From Pilatotrama ljubarskyi (taxonomy: Eukaryota > Basidiomycota > Agaricomycetes > Polyporales > Polyporaceae), in contig MU277676.1 of assembly GCA_022385805.1 (NCBI GenBank), positions 307,568 through 371,567 of the forward strand: 64,000 nucleotides of DNA, in the 5' to 3' direction. The stretch's first letter is position 1. Each line of letters begins with the position of its first letter. Shown here piece by piece: positions 11,221 to 23,407 of this stretch. Position numbers and translations under genes: made by a program. Under the pieces are notes generated by a model. The model had not been told where the DNA came from and made no database searches. It worked only from the letters and a program-made list of their open reading frames with translations.

Positions 11221-13269
11221 AGCTGAAGAAAGGGCAAAGACAGGGATGTGGCGGAGGACCAAGCGAGGAGATTCATATGCCCGGAGGCAGATTGAGAGAT
11301 ACGCGAGGATCGGTAGGACGGAGAGATCTGGCGCTACCGCAGATATATCACAGCCGGAGGTGTCGTTTGTCGCGCTCCGGTATAGACGTCCAGGAACAGG
11401 TCAGAACATGGGTGCAGAGCTGCCAGGAAGTAGTAGTATCGGGACGAACGTGCAGCAGCGCGCGGGGGACGTCCGGGTGAGGGACGCAGCGGGGGAAGAT
11501 GGCGGTAAGAGAGAGAGGAGGGGGAGGGCGAGTGGATGGGGGAAGAGGGCGAGGAAGCCGGGGCGGAGTGGTGGGTAAGCGCCGGGGCGAGATTGACGTT
11601 CATAAGCGCCGAGAGTGGGTCTTGTTGAGTAGAGTTTGCTTCCAACGCCTCCTCCCGCAATCTGTCCATTCCGAGTGCCCCCTCCTCCTCTTTTCCATTA
11701 TTCTGCTGCAATATTCCATGCTTGCTCTGCCCACCGTGTGTTCTCTCTTGCCCACTTTCTATCGCCGGTGGCAGGCTCCGGGAGCATCGTAGGACTTCCC
11801 GTCGTGCTCCTCGTCTCCTTGCACACCGCACCCTTCTCCGCTCATCGGTGGCGGATCCTGCCTTGTCTGCCTTGTCTCGATGCTCGCGTAGCCTGTGCTC
11901 TCTCTCCGTATGGTCATTCCAAATTTGATCCCACAACACCTCACCACGCCCCCCAGTGCCCCCCGCAGACCCAGCGCTGTCGAGATGGCGACCTTGTGGA
12001 GTCCCCGTCGCGTTACAGAGGACCCGTGCGACTTGCTCTCCAACGGATTCGCATCATCATCACAGGAACTGCCGTGGCTGCATGGGCTGTGCTCGTCCTC
12101 AACGCTGCACCGGTCTTCTTGCCATCTCTCAGCGCTCGACGCCCGGACTTGTTCCCTCCGGACAACCTCACCCTCCACACAGCCTGCTCAGCCTCTAGCG
12201 CGGCTCGCTGGCCCTCCCTGTCTGCCTCGCGGGCGATCCGGGGTGCTCATGCCTTGATCTTGCACCAGCATGGCTCTGCCTGCAGGCATCTCCAAGTCCG
12301 CGCTCGTCAATCTGGCCGCCTTCGGGACCACCACGCCCCTCTCTCCCGCGTGTGCGCATCGGGCATAGGCTGCGACTAGGCTACATAAGCACCGGTTCGA
12401 GCGGACATAGCACGCGCGAAGCTTCCTCGCTCTTCTCGCATCAGCTTATCGCCCCTCCAGATCGCAACTTTCTGCGACTCAGGGCGCTCGGGAGTTGCCT
12501 TGCAACGCACTGGGGCCTGCGGCTGCGATAGACTCGTTCGTCAGTCAACGATCCGCATTCGCTCGAGCGCGAATGGGGACTTGTGCTTAATATGTAGTCT
12601 TTATCTCTCGGAACGATTTCCCCCACCTTTGGGGGCTCGGCAATTGCCAGGTCACATGCATGGCGCTAAAGGGGTGACGCGTCAACAGTCGTCAACAACG
12701 CGTGGCACAGAAGCGCTGGGCACTCCAGTCGTCGCATCCACTGCCCGTGCGTCGTGAGTGTAACCTAACAGTGGCAGCCGAGCCGAAAGGTTACTCTTCA
12801 GTTTGTCTTGTGGCTGAGTCCTACTGTAGTCCAGAATATTATACCATGAAATGTCTTTGGTGCCCCATGACTATCAGCTTGATGGTCCCGGTACTTGTAT
12901 ACAGCACAATGCTCACATTGATAGGGCTGTACCCCATCGGATAACGATGTTGGCGAAGGCGGGTGCGTTGGAGTGAGGATGTTGATAGCATGACTTCACC
13001 TTACTTGTTGATGGAAGAGCTTCTCGCCCCTGCGCCAGAACTTGCCACAAACAGTGAGTCCACATGTGAGTCAGCCGGGAGCCAGGGACTACGATGAGCT
13101 ACGTTCTGGGGGCTTTCAAGTTGAACAGTGAGGTGCAGTGTCTTCGGTGGCTGCAGCGGTATCCTCGCCTCGCAAAAGTGTAGACTGACTGTCTTTGCCG
13201 GTGTACTATTTCCGTTGCAGTCTCCAGATTGTACCCCTCCTCGATGTGACAAATCCCCATGACCGACCT
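11221..13269. other. Intergenic, promoter of ankyrin gene and unassigned DNA
   Basis: About 2 kb with no gene I can support. The part nearest the ankyrin start (11450-11700) is pyrimidine-rich on the coding strand, as is common in basidiomycete promoters and leaders. Open frames of up to about 250 codons occur on the plus strand near 11640-12380, but they lack splice structure and recognisable motifs. Confidence 0.35.
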
Positions 13270-13396
13270 GCACGTAAGTCTGCTGACTGCGAGAAGACTC
13301 TCATTGGTTCCCAAACACTCTAGCGCCAAAAGCACGTAGGTCTGCTGACTGTCCGAGCACTCTCATTGGTTCACGAACAGTTTTAGCGCCGAAAAG
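13270..13396. repeat. Imperfect 62-bp tandem duplication
   Basis: Two copies lie head to tail, about 13270-13331 and 13332-13396. Each begins GCACGTA(A/G)GTCTGCTGACTG, has CTCTCATTGGTTC in the middle and ends TTTAGCGCCGAAAA or CTAGCGCCAAAA. The copies differ by several substitutions and a few indels. Each contains ATTGG, the reverse of a CCAAT box, so the pair could be a duplicated promoter element; that use is inferred. Confidence 0.8.
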
Positions 13397-14790
13397 CAGA
13401 GTCCGTCCCCAAAGGTCGGGTAAACAGCGCGTAGAAGAGCAGACCCTTATAGAAAATAGATCGACTGTCATCTATATCTTTAAGGGGCGGCAACGGAGAC
13501 TACTTAATATGTATCATCGCCTGCAGAAGCCTCGAGTCCTGTTGAGATCATGGTATGATCATCACGCACGGCTGTATCATCAACGACGCGATGCCTATGG
13601 CTTGGTTCGCGCTGGCACTCAGCGCTCAGCAGTCAGGCCTGTGAAGCATTTACAGTTGTACTTCTTTTGTCTCTCAGGGAACACGCCGGCCACAGCACGC
13701 TGCTCGCGGCGTGAAGCCGATGTTCGTGCCATACGGGTTAAGGTCGGCGTGGCTTCTATTCCGCGCTCTCGTCTCCGTACACGCAGCGCGCACTTGTGGT
13801 GGCTTCGGTCGGCCTCGGTCAGCACGCATACAACTTGATAGGAGCCTCTGGTTGTCATTCTCGTTGATCCACACTGACGTCCTCTCGGCATTCTTTGCTT
13901 GCATATCGAAGGTGGTTCAATTTAGCAGCGCTGCTGCCTAGGGCATCGCCGCTGTCACTGAGGTTGCATCTAACAGTCTGATCTCATATGCGTGCTGTAT
14001 ACGTCCCATAAGTATGGTTTGTTGAATCATTACTATCCACTCATAGTGATCCTTACCGCCTTCTTATGAAATCCCCTCCCTTCGCTCAATCGCATCTGAC
14101 GAGATATATGTTGGCAACAGAGTCGCTGTCACGAACCGCCTACTCGTCATTGCGATTGCTGTGCCCACTCACTGTCAGGCCCCAGGAACGTCTGGATCTT
14201 GAAGCGTGCTTTCCAAAATTCCGGGCTCGCGATAATCGCTGGGGGTAAACCAACCTTCCTCCTCCGGACCTGGACCGTCGTCATACTAATAAGCTGTTGT
14301 ACATACCCGGAGCGGCTCGGATCGGGCGTGCCTGAATCGTAGAGACCGCACCTGACCTGTAAGTCGCCTAAAGTGTAGGAATGGTACCATATGCGCGCGG
14401 TTGGTAAGTTTAAATATCGGCTTGTACTCACGACCGTCCTCCATCATCATGTGCTGATGACTACTCTCGACTCGGAGTGGTTCGGAAGACGGCACCCGCG
14501 AAATAAGCGGACACCGGAACGAAAGGCACTCGATATTTCCGAGATTGCAGTGTTTCTGCCGTTCATATGGGCCAGGACCTGCCAGGACAAGCGGGAATAC
14601 AACGGCATCGGAGGCTCGCAACGATCGATCGAGGAAGCACACAACTGAGGCTCAGCTCATTGGGAGGCACTTGTTTCCGAGGCAATTGGGCTGGTGACTG
14701 GATTGTCATCACGGATGAGTAGTACGTGCTCGTTCCTAACTTTCCCGCAGGCATCTTTGTGACTTTGCGATGCAGGTTGTAAGGCACCCC
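13397..14790. other. Unassigned DNA, possible gene remains
   Basis: No model closes here. A short open stretch on the plus strand near 14391-14648 (with RTPERKALDISEIAVFLPF) and one on the minus strand near 14150-14640 compete, and neither has flanking exons that join. It may be the eroded 5' part of the zinc-motif gene that follows. Confidence 0.25.
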
Positions 14791-15826
14791 CGCGCGTGTG
14801 TATACAGCGCGGAAACGTGCGGCCATCGAGCTATACCACAGCGGGTGCGCACCTGCAGTGCTCTTTCATATAAAACAACTGCTCCTCGAACACGCAGCAT
14901 ACCCGGATTCCAAAGCAGGCTTGATAGACCACTTCGCAGGATGCGCGGCGTTCGGTCCGGCTCGTCCCGCCAGGGTAAGCAAATATACAGTATGGTTATC
15001 GCACTGTGATACATGGCCGAGCGACTCTTGTATCGTTCGGGTACACGGCATGCGTGAACGGGGCCGCGTGAAAGGGGGCGGGGCATTGATTCTGCTGTGC
15101 AAGCTCTCTTGCGAGTTGCAACCACCGAGCGGAACAGCGGCCTTCCCGAAGAAGAGTACATATTTGTCGACATTTGCGGCTGTGCTGGTGTAAGGTCGAC
15201 GTATTGCTACACGCTTATATGTCTAGTGCGGTACCCATCCATGGTGCTGTGGACTTCTGCCAGACCGCATCATACTACAGTGGCGATCGATCAAGAGCGT
15301 ACACACTTCAGGCTCACCGTCCCACGACGTCGTCAAAATGCGCAGAGACTTCTTCTACTATCGGGATATGGGCAAGATCCTGCACACGGTGAACACGATA
15401 CGCGAGCGGCTTGACGGCAGCAACCCGCCTCAGGAACCGATAAAGGAGTCCGCAAGCTGCGTCTTGTGTCGTTCTAAAGCGCAGAGGCCGTACTGGTGCT
15501 GCATAGACTGCAGCAGTGAGTGGACCCTTGTGCAATTACTTACACTCGTATTGGCTCACATGCACGTCGTTCCAAGCTGATACCTTTATATGCGAAGAAT
15601 GTGATATAAAAAAAGCGGAGTCTCTGCGGAAGGACATGCTGCAACGCACATACTACTGCGTTGTCTCCCCGTGCCTATCGACACAGAGAAAACCTTAGAA
15701 GAGATACTTGCTTCCCTGGAATGTCGGGTCACTAGTCTCACTACTCGATTCGATGGCCTGGACGAGAGGTTAGCGAAAATCGAGCGTCTCCTGCAGGCCT
15801 TGGCGTCGGGAAAGACGACTGCGTAG
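14791..15826 (+). pseudogene. Decayed gene with C-terminal CxxC zinc motif and coiled coil
   Basis: Exon-like pieces on the plus strand read as one protein family. They are a helical piece around 14809-14992 (ELYHSGCAPAVLFHIKQLLL), a piece near 15085-15190 (SAVQALLRVATTERNSGLPE), and one from about 15320 to 15510 (MRRDFFYYRDMGKILHTVN) that ends with CVLCRSKAQRPYWCCIDCS, followed by TFICEECDIKK. The four CxxC pairs are spaced like a small ZZ- or RING-like zinc site. The C-terminus at 15699-15823 (SLECRVTSLTTRFDGLDERL) has clear heptads. The zinc piece and the coiled coil are in different frames with no usable intron between them near 15665-15680, and the 5' pieces do not join in phase. I therefore call it a pseudogene, though a mis-read base or missed exons could explain the same picture. 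Confidence 0.45.
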
Positions 15827-16140
15827 TAAGTTAGCTTCCATTTGATACGAAGCGCTCCAAGCGCTCCAACCAGTGCTTGGGACATCGCGGTCGAGAAATT
15901 GTTGCAACTGATTGCAAGGGTTTCGCTGACCAAGCTCAAGTGACTCTGAGTCGAGTGAGTGCGCGGGCGCTTACTTAAGCTTTCCGCCAGTCAGTAGAGG
16001 TCAGTAGGCGCCCTCTGCCACTTTCTCTTCCCGACGACCAAGTACTGCTCTCCCGTCTGGCTCAGGCTCGTGTTTCAATTCCCTGCTTGTTCGCCTGTGG
16101 ACTATTCTCTTAGACTGCTGCGCTTACGCCCACATAGAGT
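15827..16140. promoter_or_regulatory. Promoter region of the Mtf2-like gene
   Basis: These 314 bp lie between the end of the decayed zinc-motif gene and the presumed start codon at 16141. Pyrimidine-rich stretches are present near 16020-16075. No TATA box is obvious. Confidence 0.3.
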
Positions 16141-17517
16141 ATGCTTGCACGGACCGCGCTAGCCAAAGTCTGCCCGTGCGCCGGTGGACGGTGTCTGACG
16201 GGTGTGTGAATTTCTTTCTTGCACCGATAGCCCGACTAAGAGACTATGACGTGCGTTCAGCTTCTCTGTCTCAAGCAAGAGAAGTGCTGTCAAGGGAATT
16301 GAGCAATAACAGAACGTACTCGACTGCTGCAAACTCGTACGTGGCTTGTGAACATAGACGTGAATGACGAGGCTCACGCAGCAAACAGCACACAGTCTAT
16401 TTTCTCCCCGAGCGTATCGGCCTGGGATGAGGTATTCGAGGAGATCAAGCAGGACGTCGACCCCAAGACACCATTGGTGAACCCGCGCAGTTTGAGGATG
16501 TCCGCTGGCGTCCGCGCGGGCAGATCTCCGCGGCTCCAGGCTGCCACGGCCCGCGAAACGCAGACTATCAACGAGATGTTTTCTTCCATCTTCGAGAGCA
16601 CCACCTCAAAAGAACACGCCAATGGAACACTGGGCATCGGTCGCTCGCGAGGGGCCTCCGACATGAGCCATTTATACAGCAAACTGCGCTCGCATTCTCA
16701 ACGGCTTCGGTGGACCACGGAGGCGGACCAGGAGCTGGACAGGAAGAAGGAGGAGATGGAGCTGTGCGAGACGGACATGGAGCTGCTGGAATGGGCGATG
16801 CGCGAGGTGTTCGGCGAGTCGAAGCGGTACGAGCAAGCCGCCCGACCTACCATGGACGACGCCGCGAAGAGGGACTCCCCAGAGCTGTCGCAGACGGATA
16901 CCCCGCAACTCCAGCCCTCGTCATATCCTCATCTTCTTGCGGCGCTCATGCGCACGTTCCGCGACAAGTACAAGGACCCACACCTTGCCCTCTCCATGTT
17001 CGACCACGCTCGGCATCTCTCCATTGCGTCCTACGTGTTCGGCTGCACGACCCCTGCGTACAACGAGCTCATCGAGACTCGCTGGCGGTCTTTCCGTGAC
17101 CTGCGCGGCGTCGTCGAGGCGCTCGAAGAGATGCGCGTGAACGGCATCGAGCTAGACAGCCGGACGCGCTTGCTAGGGGAGACGATTCGGCGCGAGGTCG
17201 GCGAGCGCGACCTATGGCAAGAAGAAAACTCGATCGGCTCGGGCGAGGTCTGGGAATTGGTCGCACGCCTTGAGCGCCTCGTCGTTGCCGAAAAGCCCCG
17301 GCGGAGCAAGAAACACGACAAGGACGACGGCAAACCTGCGCGTCGGCGCAAATGGAGTGCGAACCAGGAGGCATGGAAGAGGAGGGTCCTGGAGGAGAGC
17401 GGGAAGGAAACCTTCCAGTTCGAACGTTGGGCGCCGAAGAAGGCCCGACAGGCCTTTTCGCTGCAGTCGACGCCGGCTGACCAGCTGAAGAACGCTCTCA
17501 TGCAGAATCAAGCCTGA
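16141..17517 (+). CDS. Mtf2-like mitochondrial gene-expression factor
   Basis: I join three exons, 16141-16201, 16261-16336 and 16389-17517, into 421 codons. The first two are short and encode MLARTALAKVCPCAGGRCLT and then NNRTYSTAANS. This is a basic, hydroxylated, acid-free N-terminus of the kind that targets proteins to the mitochondrion, with an RTYSTA cleavage-like site. The large exon holds the Mtf2-like C-terminal domain, with SYPHLLAALMRTFRDKYKDP, YVFGCTTPAYNELIETRW and VVEALEEMRVNGIELDSRT. Yeast Mtf2/Nam1 links mitochondrial transcription to RNA handling and translation. In this fungus only the family membership is supported, not the exact task. Without the two upstream exons the frame would have only a GTG start, so the joined model is clearly better. 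It ends in a basic tail (KPRRSKKHDKDDGKPARRRK). Confidence 0.82.
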
Positions 17518-17915
17518 GGGCCGGGGAAGGCTCCAAAGTACACTAGTAATTGCGATATCGCCCTAGGCTGTCATATACTATGCTCTTGCTCTGAATGCGA
17601 TGGCCGTCGCAGGTCGTAATCTACTGAGGTGTAATGGAGGGATGTACTCATGATCACAGGCGAGTCCATGAATACAGCCCGATGGTCGTAAGTAGGGCCG
17701 CGGCGATAATCACTTTGGAGGGGTGCCCTCCCCGGCTCGGCTCCATGCATGATGATCCTTCTTGAGTCCCCTCAGAAAAACTGTGATTCCACAGCGTATG
17801 CTGACATGTTCTATGAAGTTATTACTATCGTATATGTCTGTGCCCATCATAGATATCCCTAAGCAGTCGCAAGAATAGTGGTGAACGCGCCGTAGTGCGT
17901 GCGGCGGACTCTAGC
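17518..17915. other. Convergent intergenic region
   Basis: About 400 bp lie between the stop codons of the Mtf2-like gene (plus) and the MFS transporter gene (minus). Nothing beyond 3' untranslated sequence is recognised. Confidence 0.4.
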
Positions 17916-20079
17916 TCAAGCCTTCTCCGCAGAGGCCGGACTGGCTTGTTGGCGTCTCTTGCGGCGACGAAGCAGGATGATAGACGCGAGGAAGCTGCTG
18001 AACCCGGCGAAAGCCATGATCTGTTCCGACAAGTATAGTGTGAGTACGAAGGGGCAGGCCTAGGCCTACAGGGCCAGTGAGACTCACCCCGCTGAACAGT
18101 GCAGGCCGCCACCAGATGTAGTCGCCAGTGAGCAGAGCTCCTTCGATGGGAGTACCTATAGGTCACGCGGTTCAACCGATGATTACAGATTCCCACTGAG
18201 AACCAGGCGGTCTGGCTTACCTACGAGGGTTCCTATACCTGTCCGGAACATAGAGGGTTCAGCGTAGTTCTTCAGTCGTAGTATCTGGTCTTACCAGCAA
18301 ATGCGAAGGCGATGCCCATGCGAGCTCTAGGTTCAAGGTCAGCACATATATCGACAGTGCGGGTCGTATCGTCATGACGCACCCCAGTTCGGACATGTCA
18401 TCGGTCAGGTGGGCAAGCAGGGGCGCCAGCATGGCGATATCTGTAAACGGCGGGGTGAACCCTTGCAGGTCGTGGCGCGTTCTGTTTCGAGACCTACATG
18501 TGCCAGCAAAGAAACCATAGATGACGCCAATCACGACGACGCTTGCCACACTCCCCAAACCAATCATCCCGAGGATGAGTACGGCACAGACGAAGGTCGA
18601 GAGAGTGGTGATGTTCTCGACGCCGAGCTTGTTCGCGAAGAAGCCGGGTGACAGACGGCCGAGGAAGCTGCAGGCGTTCAGTATGACGAGCTGCAATCAC
18701 GGATGTCAGAGACCAATGTCCCTCGCATGATGTGATGTTACGGCACCGAATAGAAGGAGAACGTCTTGTCGAGCCCATGAGCTAGGGCGTCCAGTTGCAT
18801 ATAGAACAGCGGGAAGTAGAAACCCATCGCAAAGATCGTCATCCTGGAATCCAACCAAACCATCAGCCACATTCTGAACATTCGTTCTAGAGAAGGGCAT
18901 ACCCAAGAGCCGCGAAGATATATGCGCCATCCTTCGAAAAGCGCTTCGCCGACACCCACAGGTCCGGGGGTTCCCTGAGCTGCATCGTCCTCGTGCGCAT
19001 AAGAAGACATGCTATCAGGAGCAGCCCCGCAATCATGCCGGCGTTGGCTCTCGTGGCGGACGCAAAGCCAAGTTTGGGGTCGTTAAGCGTGTTGTTCAAC
19101 ATGATTGGATGGATAATGGCCCCGAGGGAGGAGCCTGATGCGACTATGGTCATCGCGAGTGCTCGGCGCTTCAAGAAGTATTGTGAGAGAACCGCGACAC
19201 TTGGTATGTAGACCATCCCTGCGCCTAGACCGACGCCAATACCCTGGCTGAGTATAACCTGAGGAGACGTGAGCACCCACAATGGCCCACGATCACGATG
19301 GAATTATACCTGGTAGTACTGATCTGGCTTGGCCAGTGACAACATGAACAGGGAGAACGCTAGCAGCAGTGACCCGCCATAGAGCAGGTGGTAGCTGAGG
19401 GGATCGAATCAGGGAAATATTTGCGCGCGCGAATGTAGGCACTATACGTACAAGTATCCGCGATCGTATAATCGACCAGCCAGTAATCCTGAAGAGATGA
19501 CAAGGAAAGCGTTGATACTCCCTATCCACCTGAAAGGGACTGTAAATGAGCCAAACAGGTTTGGCGGGTAGTGAACACGGGTGCGTACGATATTGCAGAC
19601 GATGTTTGGTTGCTCAGGTACACTCGCTTATAAAAATCTGATGCAGGTGTCATGAGCAGTCGGACAAGTCAGTCTGGCACACTTCGGCACGTACCTTGGT
19701 ACACGCCGAAGGAACCTGTGTATCTGGTCTCCTACAATCAGTATTCCCCAAGGCTGCTTCAAGGTGACATACACACCCGAACCCGCACATCTGGACCAAG
19801 AAGCTGCCACATTATGTCAGTCTGTGACGCGAAACAGTACTAGTACCTGTAGACAGGAACTTACGCCCCGGCCACCGTAGACCACGCCGCCCAACCACCT
19901 TCCGGAACGTCCGCACCTTGCGCCTGCGGGGGTGCTGCATCTGCACCTCTCGCGGTTTGTGGCCGCGAGGCGTCGTGCACCGTTGCACTTGCGTCCGACT
20001 TGTGTACGGACGGTGCTTCGGAGCCCATACCTGCCACCCCTTTCTCTACGGCGTCGAATTCCAGCTGAGAATGCGACAT
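17916..20079 (-). CDS. MCT-type major facilitator transporter
   Basis: About ten small exons read through a 12-helix transporter. The N-terminal cytosolic part (from the ATG at 20079, MSHSQLEFDAVEKG) ends in VPEGGWAAWSTVAGA, the standard entry into helix 1 of fungal monocarboxylate-transporter-like (MCH/riboflavin type) proteins. It is followed by MCGFGCSFGVYQDFYK and SWIGSINAFLVISSGLLAG, then LGAGMVYIPSVAVLSQYF with KRRALAMTIVASGSSLGAII (helices 4-5), FLGRLSPGFFANKLGVENI after helix 7, and GTPIEGAL near helix 11. The tail is RRRKRRQQASPASAEKA. Members move monocarboxylates, riboflavin or other small acids across the plasma membrane; the substrate cannot be told from sequence. Exon 1 is 19865-20079. 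The stop is at 17916-17918. Confidence 0.88.
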
Positions 20080-20522
20080 TCTTAGTCGGACAAGGGAATT
20101 ATCACAAGGTGTCCTGGTCAGTCGGTCAACTTCGGAGCCTTGGCGAGGCGCCCTCCAAGCCTGTAGGCTCAGCGTGGGGTGTGCGGCGAGCGAGTTCGGA
20201 GTGAAGGTGCTGCCAGAGGAGTCGGGACGTCGCAAAACGCCAGGATCTGCACGATGATAAATACTTGACCCAGCGGCTTTACATGATGGGCTGTCCGGCG
20301 ACTGCTTCACCCTAACGCGGCCCCCTTGTGATCAACGCCGGCGGCCAGTAGAGCTGGGTGATCGTACTTGCACCTACCTCCGCTTTGCCGGAACCGGCAT
20401 AAAGGGGCGTTTTCCCACGGCATCAAGGCCTAACTTCAAGCCTTCGCGGATCCCGCGACTGCTTCGGATCCGTCCCGCAGCTGTATGTTACAGATGTGCA
20501 GGTGATCCATCCGAGTCGTCTA
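20080..20522. other. Intergenic between transporter genes
   Basis: About 440 bp hold the promoter of the MFS gene and the 3' end of the mitochondrial carrier gene, both on the minus strand. No other feature is seen. Confidence 0.35.
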
Positions 20523-22062
20523 TCACATAGCCTCTATGCCAAACCAGTATCTCACACGCTCAAAGATCAGGAACGTCAGGATCGTGTGTGTGCCCAGCTA
20601 GTAAACCATCCCGTCAGTCTTCTTCAAGGATAGTACTCATGCTTTTCAAAAAAAAACGTACCCGAGCCCAGCACATCCCAAAGCCTTTATAGAACCCAAA
20701 GAGCCCCTCCTTCACCATGATCTGCCTTACGCAGTCGAGGGCGCCCTTGAACTCGTGTGTCTTGTCGTTCATGAGTCGTACCTTCACGACATCTGCACAG
20801 CTGACATAAGACTCAAGATTGAATGGTGGCAGGAGAACGCCGCTGACCGACTGGGTTGGAGGTAATCGAGCAGAAAAGCCTGATAGAGCGCGATCAATAT
20901 CCTAGTTGAGTGAGACTCGAACATCAAGGGAGACGCACCCAGCGAATGTGGATGCGACCAGATGCAAAGGCACGCCCTCCTGCATCATACCCCGCTGCTT
21001 CAATGACTGTTTGATCTGGTCATAGGAACAGATCTGCGTCGCCGACAGAACAATGCCCCTGATTGTTGTCGCCTCCACACCACGGTACAGCGCGCCGATA
21101 CCCCCCGACACGGGATTCGCGCCCTTCGCAACTGCGAAGCTGGCGCCTTCTCGGAAGATGGACGCGAATGCATGCCGCATGTTTCTGTACGGGTTGCCCT
21201 CGGGGTAGTAAGCTTGCATTCGGACTGCACAGGACCACCGGTCAAATAATACTTAAGGAGGTCATGCCAGGGCGTGTACCTTTCACTAGATCGGCAGGGT
21301 TGGCCAGAGCGCTGCCTATGGTCGCCGCGATGGTGGCAGCACTGATCTTCAGCGCGAGTCCTTCTCGAGTGAGGGCGCCCTTCGTCGCCACGTGCAGCCT
21401 TTACGACCCCTTGCTTTAGTATCCTTCTTTAGGCATAGGGAAGCCGCATACTTGTCCTTGAAGTACTCATAGGTGCCCATCCGAATGCCAGAGTAGACCA
21501 CCTCGCGAAGCATGCTGGCTGAGAGGCCGCCCGTGAGGCTCATCACGCCCTCCTTCCGCGCCATCTCAACGCCGACGGACCAGAAGGCGTTTCCACGCGC
21601 CCCAGGAGCTGCGCCGAGTAGGATGAGCCATTCACACCAGAGAGGCTTGAAGCCGTATGATACGTACCTTGTCTCCGTAGCTGCTGCCGTACCTACACAG
21701 TCCATTCAGTGAGGCAAAGTATCCCGCGAGGCTTGTATGCCGTAGACTGCACGTACCTTCACGCTGTAAGATGAAGCACATCAGTATGGTAGCCTCAACA
21801 ACCTTTGGGGAGCGCCACGATGGCGCACTTACATATCCGTGGGGTTACATATGGCAGATGAAGCCATGTCTATGATTGCGAGCAATTATCAGCTTCCGCC
21901 CACCTGTACACTCTGTCTGCACTTACTGCTGATGGCGGCGCCGACGAACTTCAGCGCATACTGCGAATCTGGGGGTACCTCCAACTCCTGCTCGAGCACC
22001 ACTACCTTCTCCTCCAATGGATTGACCGAGATCGTCGTCGGGACCGCCGACGCCGAAGCCAT
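20523..22062 (-). CDS. Mitochondrial carrier family protein (dicarboxylate/UCP-like)
   Basis: A multi-exon gene with exon 1 at 21927-22062 and stop at 20523-20525. The start ATG at 22062 gives MASASAVPTTISVNPLEEKV, and the first helix begins at YALKFVGAAIS. Two of the three carrier signatures are plain: NPADLVKVRMQAYYPEG after the third helix and DVVKVRLMND after the fifth. They alternate with the amphipathic stretches REGASFAVAKG and KEGLFGFYKGF. The segment VGVEMARKEGVMSLTGGLSA closes the first repeat, followed by REVVYSGIRMGTYEYFKDKY. The order and wording resemble the oxaloacetate/dicarboxylate and uncoupling-protein branch. These proteins exchange small anions across the inner mitochondrial membrane. 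Which substrate is used is inference only. The chain ends FLIFERVRYWFGIEAM, as in relatives. Confidence 0.87.
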
Positions 22063-23407
22063 AGTCCTAAATCAGCACAGTTCTTCAATACGTTCGCACG
22101 AGTCTACAGCTGTGCCCCAAGAGGTCGCAGACGAGGCAAGACCAACAAGCCCGTGGATGTCGGCCGGGGAGGAGACGAAGAAGCAAAGCCCGACGGCAAG
22201 CCGCACTTATAACAGAAGCGCACCACCCGCGCTGCGGGCCCGTTTGTGCCGGGTCCCCGCCCGTCCGTCGCGTATTGCGTCGATGCCGGGACAGGCGAAA
22301 GGGACGAGCGGGCACCGTGGGCGGTGGTCAAGTGATCGTGGCGGCAGTCCCATGACGGCGCCTCGTCCGCCACCCTACGGCAGCCCAGAGATTATGCGTG
22401 CGCTGACCAACGCTCGCGACATCGCTCAAGCTGAGAGACCAGGAAGATGGCGTTGGAGGGTGGAATTCGGAGTGGGATCCAGAGTGCGTAAGGTCGAGAG
22501 GATACCAACAATCCGAAGGTGTTCGGAGGAGTGAGCTATTCGGAATTGGCGCTTGCGTGGCGAGCGAATCCGCACAATGATATTACGCCGAGTGCGTAAG
22601 AGATTTAGAGGACATCGGCCAACGAAAGAAGAAGACATCGCGCAAGCCAAGCGTATTCGTCCCGGTCGTTGGCATCGGAGAGAAACATACCTCGCCATTT
22701 CGCTGAAGGTGCACGGAGTCAAGCAGTGGTGGGCGCCTGATGCCAGGTGGCAGTCTCCGCCGCGTGGCCACATTTGGATCGCTCAAGCTTTGAGCGATCC
22801 TGAACTCTACCGTGCGACGCCAGCACGAACATGCCTCTGCCGAGCCGTACAGCACATAGCAAATATCAAAAGTAAATGCCTAGAATGACGAGCCTGGAGA
22901 GGAAGCTAAGTACGAATGTGCAGATTACAGCTGAATCCGAATCCGAGGCTGCTCATTTACTCTGGCAAGATCTGCATGCCCATTCAAGTGCACGCTGAAC
23001 GCTTAACGGGATTTCGCTCGTGCATCTACGCATATATTGTCATCGGGAGTCCCTGCACGCGCAGAGGTCTGCACTCAGGGTCATCGCCCGATGACGATTG
23101 GAGGAGGTGTATTCTTTTCACAGCACATCTTAATAGCTTCGCATCCAGGAACTGCATGCAGGTCCTCGCGCGCTGCAGAGGCCAAAGCATCCCATTGTAT
23201 GGTCAGGAGAAGGTGAGTAAAGCATTGCTGCTCTTTTCGGACTCTATCATACATTGCATATCGCATAGTGCATAGGATGGCATACTCGCACGTTCCGGCC
23301 GTGGCGCTCAGCGAGCGTGAGGTAGCTGATGTCTATAGTCAAACTGCGTCTCCTTGAGCGATCGTCTCGCAGTACGGAGTGCAGAGGTACGTACCTGTCG
23401 CCCCCAA
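22063..23407. other. Intergenic with one hairpin palindrome
   Basis: About 1.3 kb between the carrier start codon and the stop of the next minus-strand gene. Apart from an 11-bp-arm inverted repeat at 22776-22800, I recognise nothing. Open frames across the carrier promoter on the plus strand look fortuitous. Confidence 0.4.
22776..22800. repeat. 25-bp inverted repeat (hairpin)
   Basis: The arms GGATCGCTCAA and TTGAGCGATCC are perfect complements separated by GCT. The sequence stands alone in the intergenic stretch. It could be a dimeric factor-binding site, a hairpin in a transcript, or chance. Confidence 0.6.

Noticed and set aside
11636..12379. 247-codon plus-strand open frame in the ankyrin promoter
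   Set aside because: No ATG with context, low-complexity translation, and no splice structure. Probably fortuitous.
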